From positions 126,347,140-126,411,139 of the forward strand of contig NC_081410.1 in NCBI RefSeq assembly GCF_030272615.1: 64,000 nucleotides of DNA, in the 5' to 3' direction. The DNA comes from Cryptomeria japonica. Taxonomy: Eukaryota; Streptophyta; Pinopsida; Cupressales; Cupressaceae. The position numbers and the translations under genes were made by a program. Numbering within the stretch: the stretch's first letter is position 1; every line of letters starts with the position of its first letter. The notes beneath the pieces were generated by a model. The model saw only the letters and a list, made by a program, of their open reading frames with translations, was not told the DNA's origin and did not search any database. Positions 11,824 to 22,850 of the stretch are shown piece after piece.

Positions 11824-12614
11824 TGTTAATGCATTAGTAGCCTCTGCAAGATAAGAACCTTCTAACTCAGTAATCTCCTATATTCTGTTTACTCATTTCA
11901 TGCTTTATGTTTTGATCACAATCATGATATTAATAATGGATTAGATTGACGACTTGCTTAACTATGTTAAGCATCAATCTATAATGCTATCGGGCTATTA
12001 ACCCGATAGCATATTAATGTCGATCCATATCGCCATTAATATGCTATTGGGGTATTAACCTGATAGCATGCAAGACTAACAACTATTGTTATTGTTTATA
12101 ATCCATATGCTTTGATACCGATTCATAATCGGGTATGTTTTATTTGTAACAATTAACAATTAACAATTAACATAACATATCGATTGGATATGATTAAGCA
12201 CTATTATCATCAGCAATGATACCGATTCATTATCGGGCATGGTATAAACGTTGTTATCATTAATGATGCCGATTCATTATTGGGCATGGTATAAATGCTA
12301 TTATCATTAAAGATACTGATTCATTATCGAGTATGTATGAAGCACCGATTAGTTATGAATCAGTTGTTGTTAGCAGGGGTCATGACCAAGTGACATCTTG
12401 GTCGGACATGTCTAAAAGACATCTCCGATCAAGGTACCACTTGATCGTGGCCACCCTACTACTTATACATCATTCCAATCAAAGGAGATGACATCGAAAT
12501 CAATAAATGTTCATTCTCCTTATCGGTAGTAAAAATGAAAGATTATAATATTAGTATCATTGACAAAATATTAAATTCAAATACACTAGCTTGCATATAA
12601 CTTGTCCATTAAAT
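11824..12614 (+). repeat. Copia LTR, plus orientation, nearly complete
   Basis: Starts TGTTAATGCATTAG after a polypurine tract. The last ~22 bp of the LTR (to CATTTACA) are missing, apparently lost between two TGG strings, so that 'ccattaaat' runs straight into the primer binding site. It contains two ATGCTATCGGG palindromes (about 11985-12070), three ~46-bp tandem units (about 12218-12330) and three adjacent hairpins (about 12380-12455), one with the stem GGACATGTCT/AGACATGTCC weakened by one change. Confidence 0.9.
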
Positions 12615-12627
12615 TGGTATCAGAGCC
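12615..12627 (+). promoter_or_regulatory. Primer binding site, TGGTATCAGAGCC
   Basis: Exact match to the site complementary to the 3' end of plant initiator tRNA-Met, used by most copia elements. It directly follows the LTR and lies about 80 bp upstream of the gag ATG at 12708. Confidence 0.9.
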
Positions 12628-12707
12628 AAGTTGATCGAACTTGAGGCTATTTAATTTCGTGAAACAAATTTAAGAACAAGGTTATATACTACATCACATT
12701 TCTTCTA

Positions 12708-14961
12708 ATGGCCAGCGCTATCAGATTCGAAGACAGACTCGGAGGTGGCAATGATTTTTCAGCCCGGAAATTCAGAATTCAAATAATCTTAAAGGAGAAC
12801 AAAGTGAATTCATTTGTTCAAACTAAAAATGATCAACCCGAGAATGAACTTGACAAAACAACATGGATTGAAGGAAATTAGAAAGCAATAAAAATAATAG
12901 TTGATGGGGTGAGAAACAACATAATGCCCATCATAAGAAAACATCAAAGAGCCTATAAAATGTTCAAAGCTCTTGAAAGCACATTTGAGATATCAAATGC
13001 AAGTCGAACTCTAGCACTAAAACGAGAAATAAATCATATCACCATGAACAAAGGGGAGACAATCAATGCCTACTTCATGCGGATATCAGTTCTAAAAGAT
13101 GAACTTGCAACTCTGGACTACGAGATCCGAGGCAAAGAGCTAACACTCATTGCTTTAGATGGGTTGCCTAGTAGATGGAGGACATTCGTCCAAGGCATCA
13201 GTGCAAGGTCCAAATATCCCAAATTTGAAAGATTAAGAGATGGCTGTCTACAAGAAGAATCAAGATTGAACAAAATAGGAATGAAACACAAGAATATAGA
13301 TGAAGACCTGCAGGTTCTAAACACCAACTCCAACAAGCAAAACAAGAAAAGGCCATTTAGAAAGAGAAAAGGTCGTCAAGGCAAGAACACTTCAAAGAAG
13401 GAATTATCTCATATTCAATGTTACAGATGTGATCAGTTCGGACACTTCGTTGCAAAATGCCCAGAAAGAACCAAGAAGCATGCTACATTTGTCAAAGTAG
13501 GGAAGACTAAAGGGGAAGATGACTCTGGGAAATACGTATTCTATTCAGCACTCACAAGTCAAGCTTCTAACAAAATCAACTCATGGGTAATTGACAGTGG
13601 TTCATCCAGGCACATCACTAGGTTTAGAGAAGCACTTGATTCCATGACAGAGGAGAGTGATGAGGACGTAACCATCGGAGATGACTCCACATATCCAGTC
13701 AGAGGAGTAGGAACCTGCACCATCAAATTGAAGACAGACATAACCTTACAGCTTGAAGGAGTGCTATATGTCCCCGACATCAAAAGAAACCTAGTTTCTA
13801 TATCAGCACTGGAAGATAAAGGATACAGAGTAACGTTCATGGACAACAAAGTATTGGCCTGGCCAAGGAACTCCTCCATCAAGAATGCAAAAACCATTGG
13901 ACAGAGACAGGGCTATTTGTATGAGCTGTGTACGGAAACCAATCGAGCTCTAATCCATGAAGCCACTAATGCAAATGAAGTTTGGCATAGAAGATTAGGC
14001 CATTTGAATTTTAGGGCTTTATCTTCAATGGGAAACCTTGTCACAGGTCTACCCAAATTAAAGCAAGATCATTCAGGGGCATGCAAAGGATGTGCCCTAG
14101 GTAAGAATACCAAAGGTGCATTCCAAAATAGTACTAGGAAAACTAGCAAAATTCTAGAGTTAGTTCATTCTGATGTATGTGGACCTATGTCCGTATCCTC
14201 TCTAGGGGGATTCTTGTATTATGTAATATTTGTTGATGACTACTCTAGGAAGACTTGGATCTACTTTTTGAAAAGTAAAGAATCAGAAGAGATCCTCTCT
14301 AGGTTTAAAGAATTTAAATCACTAACTGATAACCACTCAGGAAACAAAGTTAAAACCCTAAGAACCGACAATGGGGGAGAATACACATCATATTCATTTA
14401 AAGAATTTTGTATAGATAATGGGATTAAGAGGGAGCTTACCATACCTTATAACCCTCAACAAAATGGGGTAGCAGAAAAGAAAAATAGGACTATAGTTGA
14501 AGCTGCCAAAGCCATGATACTAGATCAAAACCTTAACACTAATCTTTGGGCTGAAGCTTCCAGCACTGCTGTATATATACAAAACAGGTGCCCTCACTCC
14601 CATCTTGGGGATAAAACTCTTGAGGAAGTATTCACTAAGATTAAGCCTGATATTAGTCACCTTAGGATATTTGGATGTCCTGTCTATATCCATATACCTA
14701 AAGAAAAGAGACTAAAACTAGAACCTTATGGAAAAAGAGGATTGCTTGTAGGATATAGTGAAACCTCCAAAGTCTACAGAATCTATGTACCTTGTCAAAG
14801 AAATATTGAACTAAGTAGGGATGTAATATTTGAAGAAGACCTAGCTTTCAAAAGAGCTCAGAACTTCATAGAATCTGAAATCTACATACCTACCTCTAAC
14901 TTAGATGAAAATCCTGCCCCTGAGTTTCAGAGGGAGAATCTAGATGAAACTGAAAATGAGA
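12708..14961 (+). pseudogene. Copia gag-protease-integrase, plus strand, RT/RNase H deleted
   Basis: ATG at 12708 (MASAIRFEDRLGGG) opens the gag. One in-frame TAG at 12879 interrupts it; from 12909 the frame is open for 704 codons, ending in LTR sequence at 15023. Numbering from the Met at 12909: gag to about 165; CCHC knuckle CYRCDQFGHFVAKC at 171-184; protease D229 in VIDSGSS; GAG-pre-integrase around 355-410; integrase catalytic D422 (HSDVCGP), D487 (TDNGGEY) and E523 (NGVAEKKN), all three present. After the integrase C-terminal part the reading frame runs into LTR at about 14962, so RT and RNase H are absent. This is the best preserved coding stretch in the window. It might still make a gag-protease-integrase protein if the stop were bypassed, but it cannot copy itself. 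Confidence 0.95.
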
Positions 14962-14962
14962 T

Positions 14963-15041
14963 GAGCCACCCTACTACTTATACATCATTCCAATCAAAGG
15001 AGATGGCATCAAAATCAATCTGAAATTACAATACATTTACA
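14963..15041 (+). repeat. Copia LTR remnant with internal deletion
   Basis: Positions 14963-15020 match the LTR around its ACTACTTATACATCATTCC stretch. After a deletion of roughly 130 bp, 15022-15041 match the LTR terminus GAAATTACAATACATTTACA. It replaces the 3' LTR of the plus element. Next comes AACCA, the complement of the first five primer-site bases of the following minus LTR. Confidence 0.8.
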
Positions 15042-15046
15042 AACCA

Positions 15047-15852
15047 TGTAAATGTATTGTAATTTCCAATTTAATGGTCAGGTTATATGCAAGCTGGTGT
15101 ATTTGAATTTAATATTATGTCAATGATACTAATATTGTAATATTTCACTTTTACTGCAGGTAAGGAGAATGAACATTTATTGATTTCGATGTCATCTCCT
15201 TTGATTGGAATGATGTATAAGTAGTAGGGTGGCCACGATCAAGTGGCACCTTGATCGGAGATGTCTTTTAGACATGTCCGACCAAGATGTCACTTGGTCG
15301 TGACCCCTGCTAACAACAACCGATTCATAACTAATCGGTGCTTCATACATACCCGATAATGAATCAGTATCTTTAATGATAATAGCGTTTATACCATGCC
15401 CGATAATGAATCAACATCATTAATGATAACACCGTTTATACCATGCTCAATAATGAATCGGTATCATTGCTGATGATAATAGTGCTTAATCATATCCAAT
15501 CGATATGTTATGTTAATTGTTAATTGTTACAGATAAAACATACCCGATTATGAATCGGTATCAAAGCATATGGATTATAAACAATAACAATAGTTGTTAG
15601 TCTTGCATGCTATCGGGTTAATACCCCGATAGCATATTAATGCTGATATGGATCGACATTAATATGCTATCGGGTTAATAGCCCGATAGCATTATAGATT
15701 GACGCTTAACATAGTTAAGCAGGTCGTCAATCAAATCCATTATTAATATCATGATTGTGATCAAAACATAAAGCATGAAATGAGTAAACATAATATAGGA
15801 GATTACTGAGTTAGAAGGTTCTTATCTTGCAGAGGCTACTAATGCATTAACA
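15047..15852 (-). repeat. Complete copia LTR, minus orientation
   Basis: 806 bp, with TGTAAATG at the left and GCATTAACA at the right on the plus strand, so TG...CA in both readings. On its right it keeps the polypurine complement CTCCCTCTTAGCTTTTGG (15853-15870), and on its left five bases of primer site. It lies tail-to-tail with the plus remnant at 14963-15041. Confidence 0.9.
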
Positions 15853-15870
15853 CTCCCTCTTAGCTTTTGG

Positions 15871-16078
15871 TCAAGGTGCCACTTGATCGTGGCCACCCTA
15901 CTACTTATACATCATTCCAATCAAAGGAGATGACATCGAAATCAATAAATGTTCATTCTCCTTACCTGCAGTAAAAGTGAAAGATTACAATATTAGTATC
16001 ATTGACATAATATTAAATTCAAATACACCAGCTTGCATATAACCTGTCCGTTAAATTGGAAATTACAATACATTTACA
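15871..16078 (+). repeat. 3' part of a copia LTR, plus orientation, right border of the array
   Basis: Starts within the LTR at TCAAGGTGCCACTTGATC, directly after the polypurine complement of the preceding minus LTR, and ends at the LTR terminus CATTTACA. The next four bases, TGGT, equal the start of the primer binding site. The duplicated host segment begins right after them. Confidence 0.85.
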
Positions 16079-16082
16079 TGGT

Positions 16083-16594
16083 GGTTGTTTTGGTAGATTA
16101 TTTTGTGAATCTTTGATGTCTAGGTGTTGGTGCTAGTTGGGCTGAGTGAAGGATTCAAGTGGCCGTGGTTGTTGGAATTCTTGTTAGTGGTAGTGGTTGG
16201 TTCCATAGTTGTATAATTGTTAGCGGCAATGAATATAGATCATGTACTTTTTGGATTTATAACATTTTTAAAGTGACACCCTTTATAGATCTAGCCTCCA
16301 ATATTGGGATTTGGACACAATGAAATAAAAAATAAAAAATAAAAAATAAAAAAACTTTTTCTAAACATAGTGGAATTAATGATGAGTTCAAATTTGATGC
16401 ATCAAGCTCTAGCACTAGTAATACAAAACCACAAAGACGGACCCCTTTAAAATTTGACTTTTTTCTATTTTATAATTGTTCAAGTCAATATTCAAATTTT
16501 AAAGAAAAATAAGATTTGTAACCTAGGTCTCCAAAAAAATAACAAAAAGGAGTCACAATAGTTTTGATACCATTTAAGATTTGGCTATGGAAAT
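16083..16594. repeat. Right copy of ~505-bp direct duplication
   Basis: Partner of 3391-3895, about 98 percent identical by eye. It has one more 7-bp unit in the A-rich run near 16325-16355. It continues without a break into unrelated host sequence after 'ggaaat', so it probably represents the pre-insertion order of the locus. Confidence 0.9.
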
Positions 16595-18480
16595 ATCCAC
16601 CCAAGATCAAGGAGTTTCAATGAAATAAAGATACCCAAAATGAGAGAATAATTCTATTCTATCAAATGATATACACATAAATAAGATTATTATAAGAAGA
16701 AATGAGGTGTATATATATAATACATCACCAAGATATCTAAATCTACAATGAATGTAAGATAAATGACATGCACTCACATGTGTAATACAATTTCATCAAA
16801 CAAGAAAAGTACATGTCACATGTACATATGCAACCTATCTAAGCAAACCTTATCGTATACTAAGAGTAAATATGTAATAAAGAAATTCATTAAATGCGGG
16901 GAAATAAATATGCACCAATCCCCTCCATACGAATATCTTAGGTGGATCATATAGATGGATAAGTCCCAATAAATGTGAATCCATCCATGTTATGTACCTA
17001 CATACAAAATGATGTCTCTTAGAAGATGAGAATGAGATAACTTGTAGGATAAAATTGTCCCCTAAAGAGAACAAAAAAGAGAGACCATGCAACCCCCTAA
17101 AGTTTAGTCTCTTGTGCCAATAATGGATTCTCAACATTAAATTTTGAAAAGAACCCATAATCATTAAATAACATTTATTTCCTTAAGAAGAAATAAACTC
17201 AAAGGTCTATGAAGGATATCGTACCATTCCAAAAGGGAATATAAGGAAAGCAAGATAAGAATTTATAATGTATGTAGAAACTACTTAGATGTCACCAAGT
17301 TGACCTTGAGAAGCACCACAATGAAATCAAGAGTCCCAAGCCTACAATAGAGGTAAAATGTTTAAACCTTCCAAATTAGATGATTTAACCAATTTATCAC
17401 CTAGGTTAGTTTATGTTTAAAAATGAAAAATTATTGTGGGTAAAATGGATGCGTATATGTATATGTGTATATACATTTAAAAATATTTACATAAATATGT
17501 TAGGAGTAGTGCTCAACCAATATAAGATTAAACTATCATCCAACCAAACCTAACTAACAGAAAGCAAAGCTCAACCACAAGTTTTTATAAGCATTATGGT
17601 TAAGAAAAACCAACCATAACCAAAATGTTGAAAGCAAAACTCAACCAACAAAGTTGAAAACATTCTACCATCCAGTTTAGAAGAGAGTAAGGCTCAACCC
17701 ACATAGTTTTACATACAAAAAATCGTGTATAATGCAAAGTATCAATACAAAAATATTTTTAAATGTATTCACAAATTTGGAAAACAAAACAAGTCACAAA
17801 ACTCAATCCAAGAGGTTTTCCTTCACTTTTTCCTCTTTTAATTTGACTTGAGCAGCATGGAGTCACCTTTTTCTATTTGAACCGAGCATCCCTGAGGAGA
17901 ACAAGAGTGCTTATGATGGTCCACTGAGTTGATAGGCCAAAAAGCCTTCATTATGGCTATGTGCTCTATTGTTGAATGGTTTACAAGAAGATTCACTGCT
18001 TGATATTTATTTTGCATCATCTCTAATTTTGCAGGTCCTAAACGATTCGAGAATGCAAATAGGGCCCTACCCAAGATGGTTTCATTTTGGACCTCTATAA
18101 CTACTTTAATGCATCATACATAGTTGCAAGTGAAGAATATTTTGCAAGTACCTCTCTTATGAACAAACCTCCAATTTCAACACCCCCTTCAAATAAACTG
18201 TATCAATGATTTGTATCATCCAGAGATTACCACACGATGTACTCATCGTGTACAAACTCATTGACAATATGCACTATCTGTTTATATGACTACACTAAAT
18301 CAAGACAATTTGATAGAAATATAGATATAACTTGGGAAGGGAAGATCAACCTGGGTGAGGTGGCCAACAAAAAATGATACCTCTGATTTATTCCTTTAGG
18401 ACAAATGGGATTTTCTATTCCTTTATGACAAATGTATCCCAATCTGAGAACAAAAAGAATCTAATCTTTTTAATTTCATC
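16595..18480. other. AT-rich region without recognisable genes; loose tandem motif at 17510-17710
   Basis: No domain motif is recognisable in either strand. The open frames of 63-104 codons are isolated. Between about 17510 and 17710 the phrase CTCAACCAA/CTCAACCACAA recurs four times at 50-70 bp spacing within A-rich sequence, a decayed tandem repeat. A minus-strand 78-codon frame at 17838-18074 has no motif I recognise and may be non-coding. Confidence 0.45.
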
Positions 18481-18489
18481 ACAGTAAGC

Positions 18490-18950
18490 ATGTGTAACTT
18501 TTAATATTGATTTCTGAATTTTATTTAGGGTGTGATCAAGGTCTGATATCTCTTTTCTGAAGATCCTTTTATTTCATTTCCACCATAAATTTCATATAAT
18601 TAATGACAGAGCAATTCTCCATATGCATGGAAAAAATGAAGATTTGTTTAGCAATGACCAACTTGTGAACATGTCCTAAAGATTGTCTAGGAGAGGGGCA
18701 TACCAATTTAATTTTCTCATAACATATAGCTAGCAACTTTAGGCAAAACTAAACTAAAGCAAAAGGTGGTCAACATCTTCACTACATTCTCCACACAAAA
18801 CACATAAGGAGGGATGCGGGCCTTAACTAGGAAGGATTATTTTATTTAAATAATGTCAATCATGCAAAACAACTTGTTTTTGATAAAAGGGAGTTGTTTC
18901 AATAGAAGGAAAAAGCTATATGTCTTTTTGTTTGTTCACTTTGAGACATT
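18490..18950 (-). pseudogene. LINE remnant: zf-RVT zinc module region
   Basis: The minus strand encodes CVLCGECSEDVDHLLL near 18740-18800, the zinc-binding signature found downstream of RT in plant LINE ORF2. It is followed about 60 codons later by WRIALSLIIWNLWWK near 18590-18640, which matches the hydrophobic W-rich stretch that usually comes next. Stops and frameshifts interrupt it. RT itself and the 3' end are not found. It is a different and more decayed LINE than the one at 1-2060. Confidence 0.65.
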
Positions 18951-19149
18951 AACGATTTGTATTTTTGTTTGACTATATATTGGCTCGACTTAGATGGAAT
19001 GTTACAAGATTCTTTAAAGAACTTATATGTCCCACCCACAGTGACACCTAATAATATGGCTTCTTTGATTGACTCTATGAAAACACCTAAAGCTCAATTG
19101 TGTTCTCACAAGATGGGTTACCTTCTACGGAGATTCAAAATCAATATGA

Positions 19150-19420
19150 TCCTCTTATGATTGTTGTTCTTATTAATGGTAATTCTATAAGATGAACCTT
19201 AGTGGACAATGGATCTGGCCTTAATGTTTGTAGAATTGATTTATTGCGTACGATTGATGTGGATACTTCTCTTATTAAACTTGAATTTCTTTTTATTCGT
19301 GGTTTTGACAATGTTGCTAGAGCTTCTTTAGGTAATATAACCTTACCTATTAAGGTAGGACCTATTATTTTACCTACACCTATTCAAGTCATGCTTGATA
19401 ACCTTATAATATTTTGTTAG
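19150..19420 (+). pseudogene. Tat aspartic protease segment
   Basis: LVDNGSGLNVCRIDLL opens the segment at 19202, followed by LPIKVGPIILPTPIQVM, the flap-to-C-terminal part of a retropepsin-like fold. The catalytic triplet reads D-N-G rather than the common D-S-G or D-T-G. The short upstream stretch ending near 19195 continues the fold in another frame, so at least one frameshift or stop lies just before 19202. Its role would be cutting the gag-pol polyprotein. Confidence 0.75.
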
Positions 19421-19440
19421 GATGACCTTGGATTCATAGT

Positions 19441-20097
19441 ATGCAAGCTATTCCTTCTACCCTTCATCGTCATGTAAAATTCATTTATAATAACAAGATG
19501 TATACTTTGCACACTGATACCAATTTACAAGCTTGCTTGCAAACTTCATCTGATTCCAAATCTTCTCCAAGTACTCCTACTTCTTCTACCATTCAAGATG
19601 TATCACCATCTCCTCTCGATGATACTTCTTCATCTGAAGAGGTACTCTTAGATGATGATTGGGGGTCAATAAATTTTACACCTTTTCTTAGAGAATATAA
19701 AATCCCCCCAATAGAGCCTGAGACTAAAAATGAGGATGATATGGTTAAACCTAAAAGGAAACCCACTTTGTCTAAACAACTTAGTAATAACTTTGTGGTT
19801 GCTTCAAAATCAAACAATTCTTCTACTTCATCTACTTGTGACATTGAGACATATGAGGCCTCGCCTTCCCTTACATAAATGTCTACTCTTTATGGTCCTG
19901 GTTTACACATCTTAGCTATGAGTGGATATAATGGAAATGGTTGTGGAGTAAATGAACAAGGGATAAAAGTTCCTTTAGAGAATCATGCTCATGAGGCACT
20001 TTTGGACTTGGATATAATCCCTATAAGCCCACCAAATCCTCTAAGAGACCATCCCTTAATGTCAATATCATATTTTCTTCTAATTCTCTTTCTTTAA
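19441..20097 (+). pseudogene. Acidic linker with WG-F-TPF motif and G-patch-like segment
   Basis: The first frame (19441-19878) has a Ser/Thr-rich acidic linker with DDDWGSINFTPFLREY near 19650-19690. After a stop the next frame (19879-20097) has GYNGNGCGVNEQGIKVPL, a match to the glycine pattern of G-patch domains (nucleic-acid or helicase-binding modules). The same order, protease, WGPLD-type linker, G-patch, RT, is seen in the giant Tat element at 54675-55740. Recurrence in two elements shows the segment is a family feature, not chance. Confidence 0.65.
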
Positions 20098-20495
20098 CAC
20101 ATCCTCAATTAATTGATTCTGACTCATTGCCTTCCTTTGATATCCTTTCTACAGATGATTCCTTGGCTGAGTTCTTAGTAGTTTAAGTTAATCTTCCTCG
20201 TTATCACCATAACCATAGATTTTCATATTGTTTAAATATCGAGGCATACTTTGGAAAAGGCACTAAAATAGGAGTTGATAGTGAAAAGATGCTTCACGAC
20301 TTTCCTCAACAAAGCAATCTTCTTGTGAGTGATATTATTGATGTCAAAATGGATCCTCACAATGAGGAGAAAATCAAAAAGATTGGGAAGTGTTTAAGCA
20401 ATGATTAACACGATGAATATTCTTCTCTTTTATGCGAATTCCTTGAAATTTTCACTTGGATTTATTCATATATACTTGACATTGATCCTAAGATT

Positions 20496-21240
20496 GTGAC
20501 TCATAACATTGTGTTAATTCTTGATGCTAAACTCGTGAAGCAGAAGATTAGGAAAATGAATCCTAAAATAGCCTTGCTTGTTAAGTATGAAATAGAAAAG
20601 CTTCTAGAAGCTGACTTTATTCACTCTATTGATTATTCCCCTTGGATTTCAACTATTGTTGCCATTGCCAAACCCGATAATAAGATTAGAATGTGCACCA
20701 ACTTTCACGATCTCACTAAGGCTTTCTTGAACGATGATTTTCCGCTTCTGAACATTAATAATATAGTCAATTCTATGGCCAGTCATGCTTTGTTATCTTT
20801 CATGGATGGTTTCTAAGGATACAATCAAATCTTTATTAATCTTCAAAATCAATATAAAACTAATTTTATGACTCCTTGGGGTGCATTTTCTTGGGTTGTG
20901 ATTCCTTTTTGGTTGAAAAATGCTAGTGCCACCTATCAATGTGCTATGGCCCTTCTATTTCATGATTATATGCATAAAATTTTGGAAGATTATGTTGATG
21001 GTATCCTAGCCAAGTCTATCTCTTATCAAGACCATGTTGGGATCCTTCATCAAAGTTTTGAATGAATTCGTAAATATAACATGCGCTTGAATCCCCAAAA
21101 ATGTGTTTCTGGTGTGGATGGTGGAAAACTATTAGGATTCATTATTTCACATTGTGGTATTGAGGTGGATATGAAAAAAATAGATGCCATTGTAAGCATT
21201 CCACCTCCCTGAAATATCTCTCAATTGCGAAGTTTACAAG
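20496..21240 (+). pseudogene. Tat reverse transcriptase
   Basis: Starts around NIVLILDAKLVKQKIRKMNP (20500) and includes SPWISTIVAIAKPDNKIRMC, the palm/finger region, then GAFSWVVIPFWLKNASATYQ and EDYVDGILAKS near 20985. The catalytic box reads YVDG instead of YVDD, so the second catalytic aspartate is lost. A stop near 20814 splits the domain, and a further stop lies at 21063. The C-terminal part (RLNPQKC, KLLGFIIS, VDMKKIDAI) continues to about 21210. Confidence 0.85.
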
Positions 21241-21305
21241 GAAAAATTTAGGCTATTCATAGGTTTGTTTCACATCTTGTAGATCATACCTTCCCTTTTA
21301 CTCAA

Positions 21306-21700
21306 TTGATCAAGAAAGATAGTACTTTTCGATGGAGTATGGATTGTCAAAATCCTTTTGAAGATTTGAAACTTTATTTGTCTACTCCTCCTATTTTACA
21401 ACCTGCTATTCTCAGTCAACCTTTCCTTCTATATATTGCCGCTTCTTCTCATGCTCTCATAGCTTTATTGGTGCAACATGACAATGATGGTAAATAATAT
21501 CCAGTTAATTATATAAGTTGCATTTTACTCGATTATGAGTTCTGATTTACTGCAATAGAAAAGTAATGTCTTGCTCTTGTTTTTGAAATTCAAAAGTTAA
21601 GACATTACGTTTTGAACACTGAGACACATGTTATCATCAAATTTGATCCTTTAAAACATCTCTTTTTCTAAAAGTGATCTTTTAAGATGCTTGGCAAAGT
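21306..21700 (+). pseudogene. Tat RNase H (first copy) remnant
   Basis: STFRWSMDCQNPFEDLKLYL and PPILQPAILSQPFLLYIAAS are the connection and first strand of the gypsy RNase H. Past a stop at 21497 the frame resumes as YPVNYISCILLDYEF and CLALVFEIQKLRHYVL, matching the usual helix and strand. The catalytic region is incomplete. Confidence 0.75.
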
Positions 21701-21859
21701 GAGTTATATTGTTAATCGAATTTGACCATTAGTTTGTTTCTCAGAAAGCAATTAAAGGGTAAGCTTTAACCAACCATTTGGCCAATGAGGATCTTCTAAC
21801 TTTACCTAATTAGGATTCATTCCCTGATTATTTTGTTCTTCCTTTGGATATTGATAACA

Positions 21860-22065
21860 CTTGGGAATTGCATTTTGATGATCTAAGTGTCAAACTAGTT
21901 TAGGTGTTGGTGTTATTCTGACACCACCTTTTGAAAAACTGACCCCTTTATCCTATCGCCTAAATTTCCTATGTTCTGACAATATCGACGAGTATGAAGC
22001 CCTTATTGCTTGTTTAAAACTGGCTTTAACCTTTAACATTAAATATTTGTATATCTATGGTGAAT
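21860..22065 (+). pseudogene. Second RNase H fragment (Tat-type dual RNase H)
   Basis: WELHFDDLSVK, then after a frame change GVGVILTPPFEKLTP and DNIDEYEALIACLKLALTF, then IKYLYIYGE. These are the first strands and helix of the extra RNase H found before integrase in Tat elements. The domain breaks off at 'YGELSQ' and continues directly in mid-integrase (GHTFIL), so its C-terminal half, the H2C2 finger and the first part of the integrase core have been deleted. Confidence 0.7.
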
Positions 22066-22850
22066 TATCACAAGGACATACTTTTATTCTCACTGCCATA
22101 GATCATTTTGCGAAGTGGGTAGAGACCGTTCCTCTTTGATCCACTACTGTTGATGTAATTTGTCAGTTCATTCTAGATAATATCATTTATTGATTTGATA
22201 TACCTTCTACTTTGATTATTGATAGTGGTACTTCATTTAAGAACAAATATGTGATGAAATTCCATGAGAAATACCATATCCAACATCAATTGTCTACCTT
22301 GTATTAGCCTCAATCAAATGTTCAAACTGAGGCTTCTAATAGGATTACTGAGCAAATTCTCTGCAAGACTGTAAATAAGCATGGTAAGGATTGACATACT
22401 CAATTTACCTATGTTCTTTGGGCATATCAGATAAGTGTCTGCATAACTATGGGTACAACTCCTTATAATCTTGTTTCTAGTGCTGACACAATTATGCCTT
22501 TAGAGTTAGAGATTCCTTCATTGAGAATATCTTAAGGGGATAACCAATGTCGATTATTATAGGGAACAATGTCTTCACAACTTGAAATTATTGATGAACA
22601 ATGCATACACTCTCTTGAGCATATCCAAGCCTATCAAAAAACTCTACAACATAGTTATAATGACAAGGTTATTCAACGTTCCTTCTTAGTGGGTGATTTG
22701 ATACTCTATGAGAATCAACATAACGTGAATGCTTTGTTGGGTGAAAAAGGAAAGTTTAGTCCAAATTGGCTTGGACCATACATCATTACTGATGTTTACG
22801 GATTGGGTTCTCACAAAATAGATGGAAGACACGCCTCTTAAGGAACCCAT
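22066..22850 (+). pseudogene. Tat integrase, N-terminus deleted
   Basis: GHTFILTAIDHFAKWVETVP is typical of the middle of the integrase core. The core's second Asp (IIDSGTSFKN) and the Glu (NVQTEASNRI) are present, while the first catalytic Asp lies in the deleted part. Stops interrupt at about 22138, 22192, 22305 and 22395. From 22569 to 22840 an open 90-codon stretch holds the C-terminal region with GDLILYENQ and GKFSPNWLGPYIITDVYG, the usual GPY/F-like module. Confidence 0.8.

Larger units (their letters stand above)
3896..16078. mobile_element. Composite Ty1/copia array of inverted and direct element pieces
   Basis: One copia family is present in both orientations. In order: minus LTR (3896-4699), minus internal region (4700-9257), minus LTR sliver (9258-9278), plus LTR part (9279-9916), plus gag scrap (9908-9980), filler (9981-10019), minus pol fragment (10020-11533), plus 3' UTR (11535-11823), plus LTR (11824-12614), plus gag-protease-integrase (12708-14961), plus LTR scraps (14963-15041), full minus LTR (15047-15852) and plus LTR 3' part (15871-16078). 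Both outer borders are the same LTR end (CATTTACA). Several junctions share short microhomology. The left border looks like a true LTR terminus. The right LTR end is followed by TGGT, the first bases of the primer binding site, so that border is a rearrangement joint rather than an integration end. Confidence 0.85.
18957..22850 (+). mobile_element. Ty3/gypsy, Tat-type element, decayed pol region (plus strand)
   Basis: In order on the plus strand: protease, acidic linker, G-patch-like segment, RT, RNase H, a second (dual-type) RNase H fragment and an integrase fragment. Integrase after RT places it in Ty3/gypsy, and a second RNase H before integrase is known from the Tat lineage. Stops and frameshifts occur in every domain. 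Gag upstream is not recognisable apart from a short stretch (18957-19160) that resembles the protease N-terminal side. Downstream an LTR-like region starts near 23252. Confidence 0.85.

Noticed and set aside
12218-12330. CRISPR-like array of ~46-bp units
   Set aside because: The units are degenerate tandem repeats inside a plant LTR with no unique spacers and no cas genes.
13118-14443. Minus-strand frames opposite the intact copia gag-integrase
   Set aside because: Shadows of the 704-codon frame on the plus strand, without motifs of their own. Similar shadows occur on the plus strand opposite 5251-9160.
17838-18074. 78-codon minus-strand frame as a host gene
   Set aside because: Isolated, no motif, no splice-linked neighbours recognised; insufficient support.
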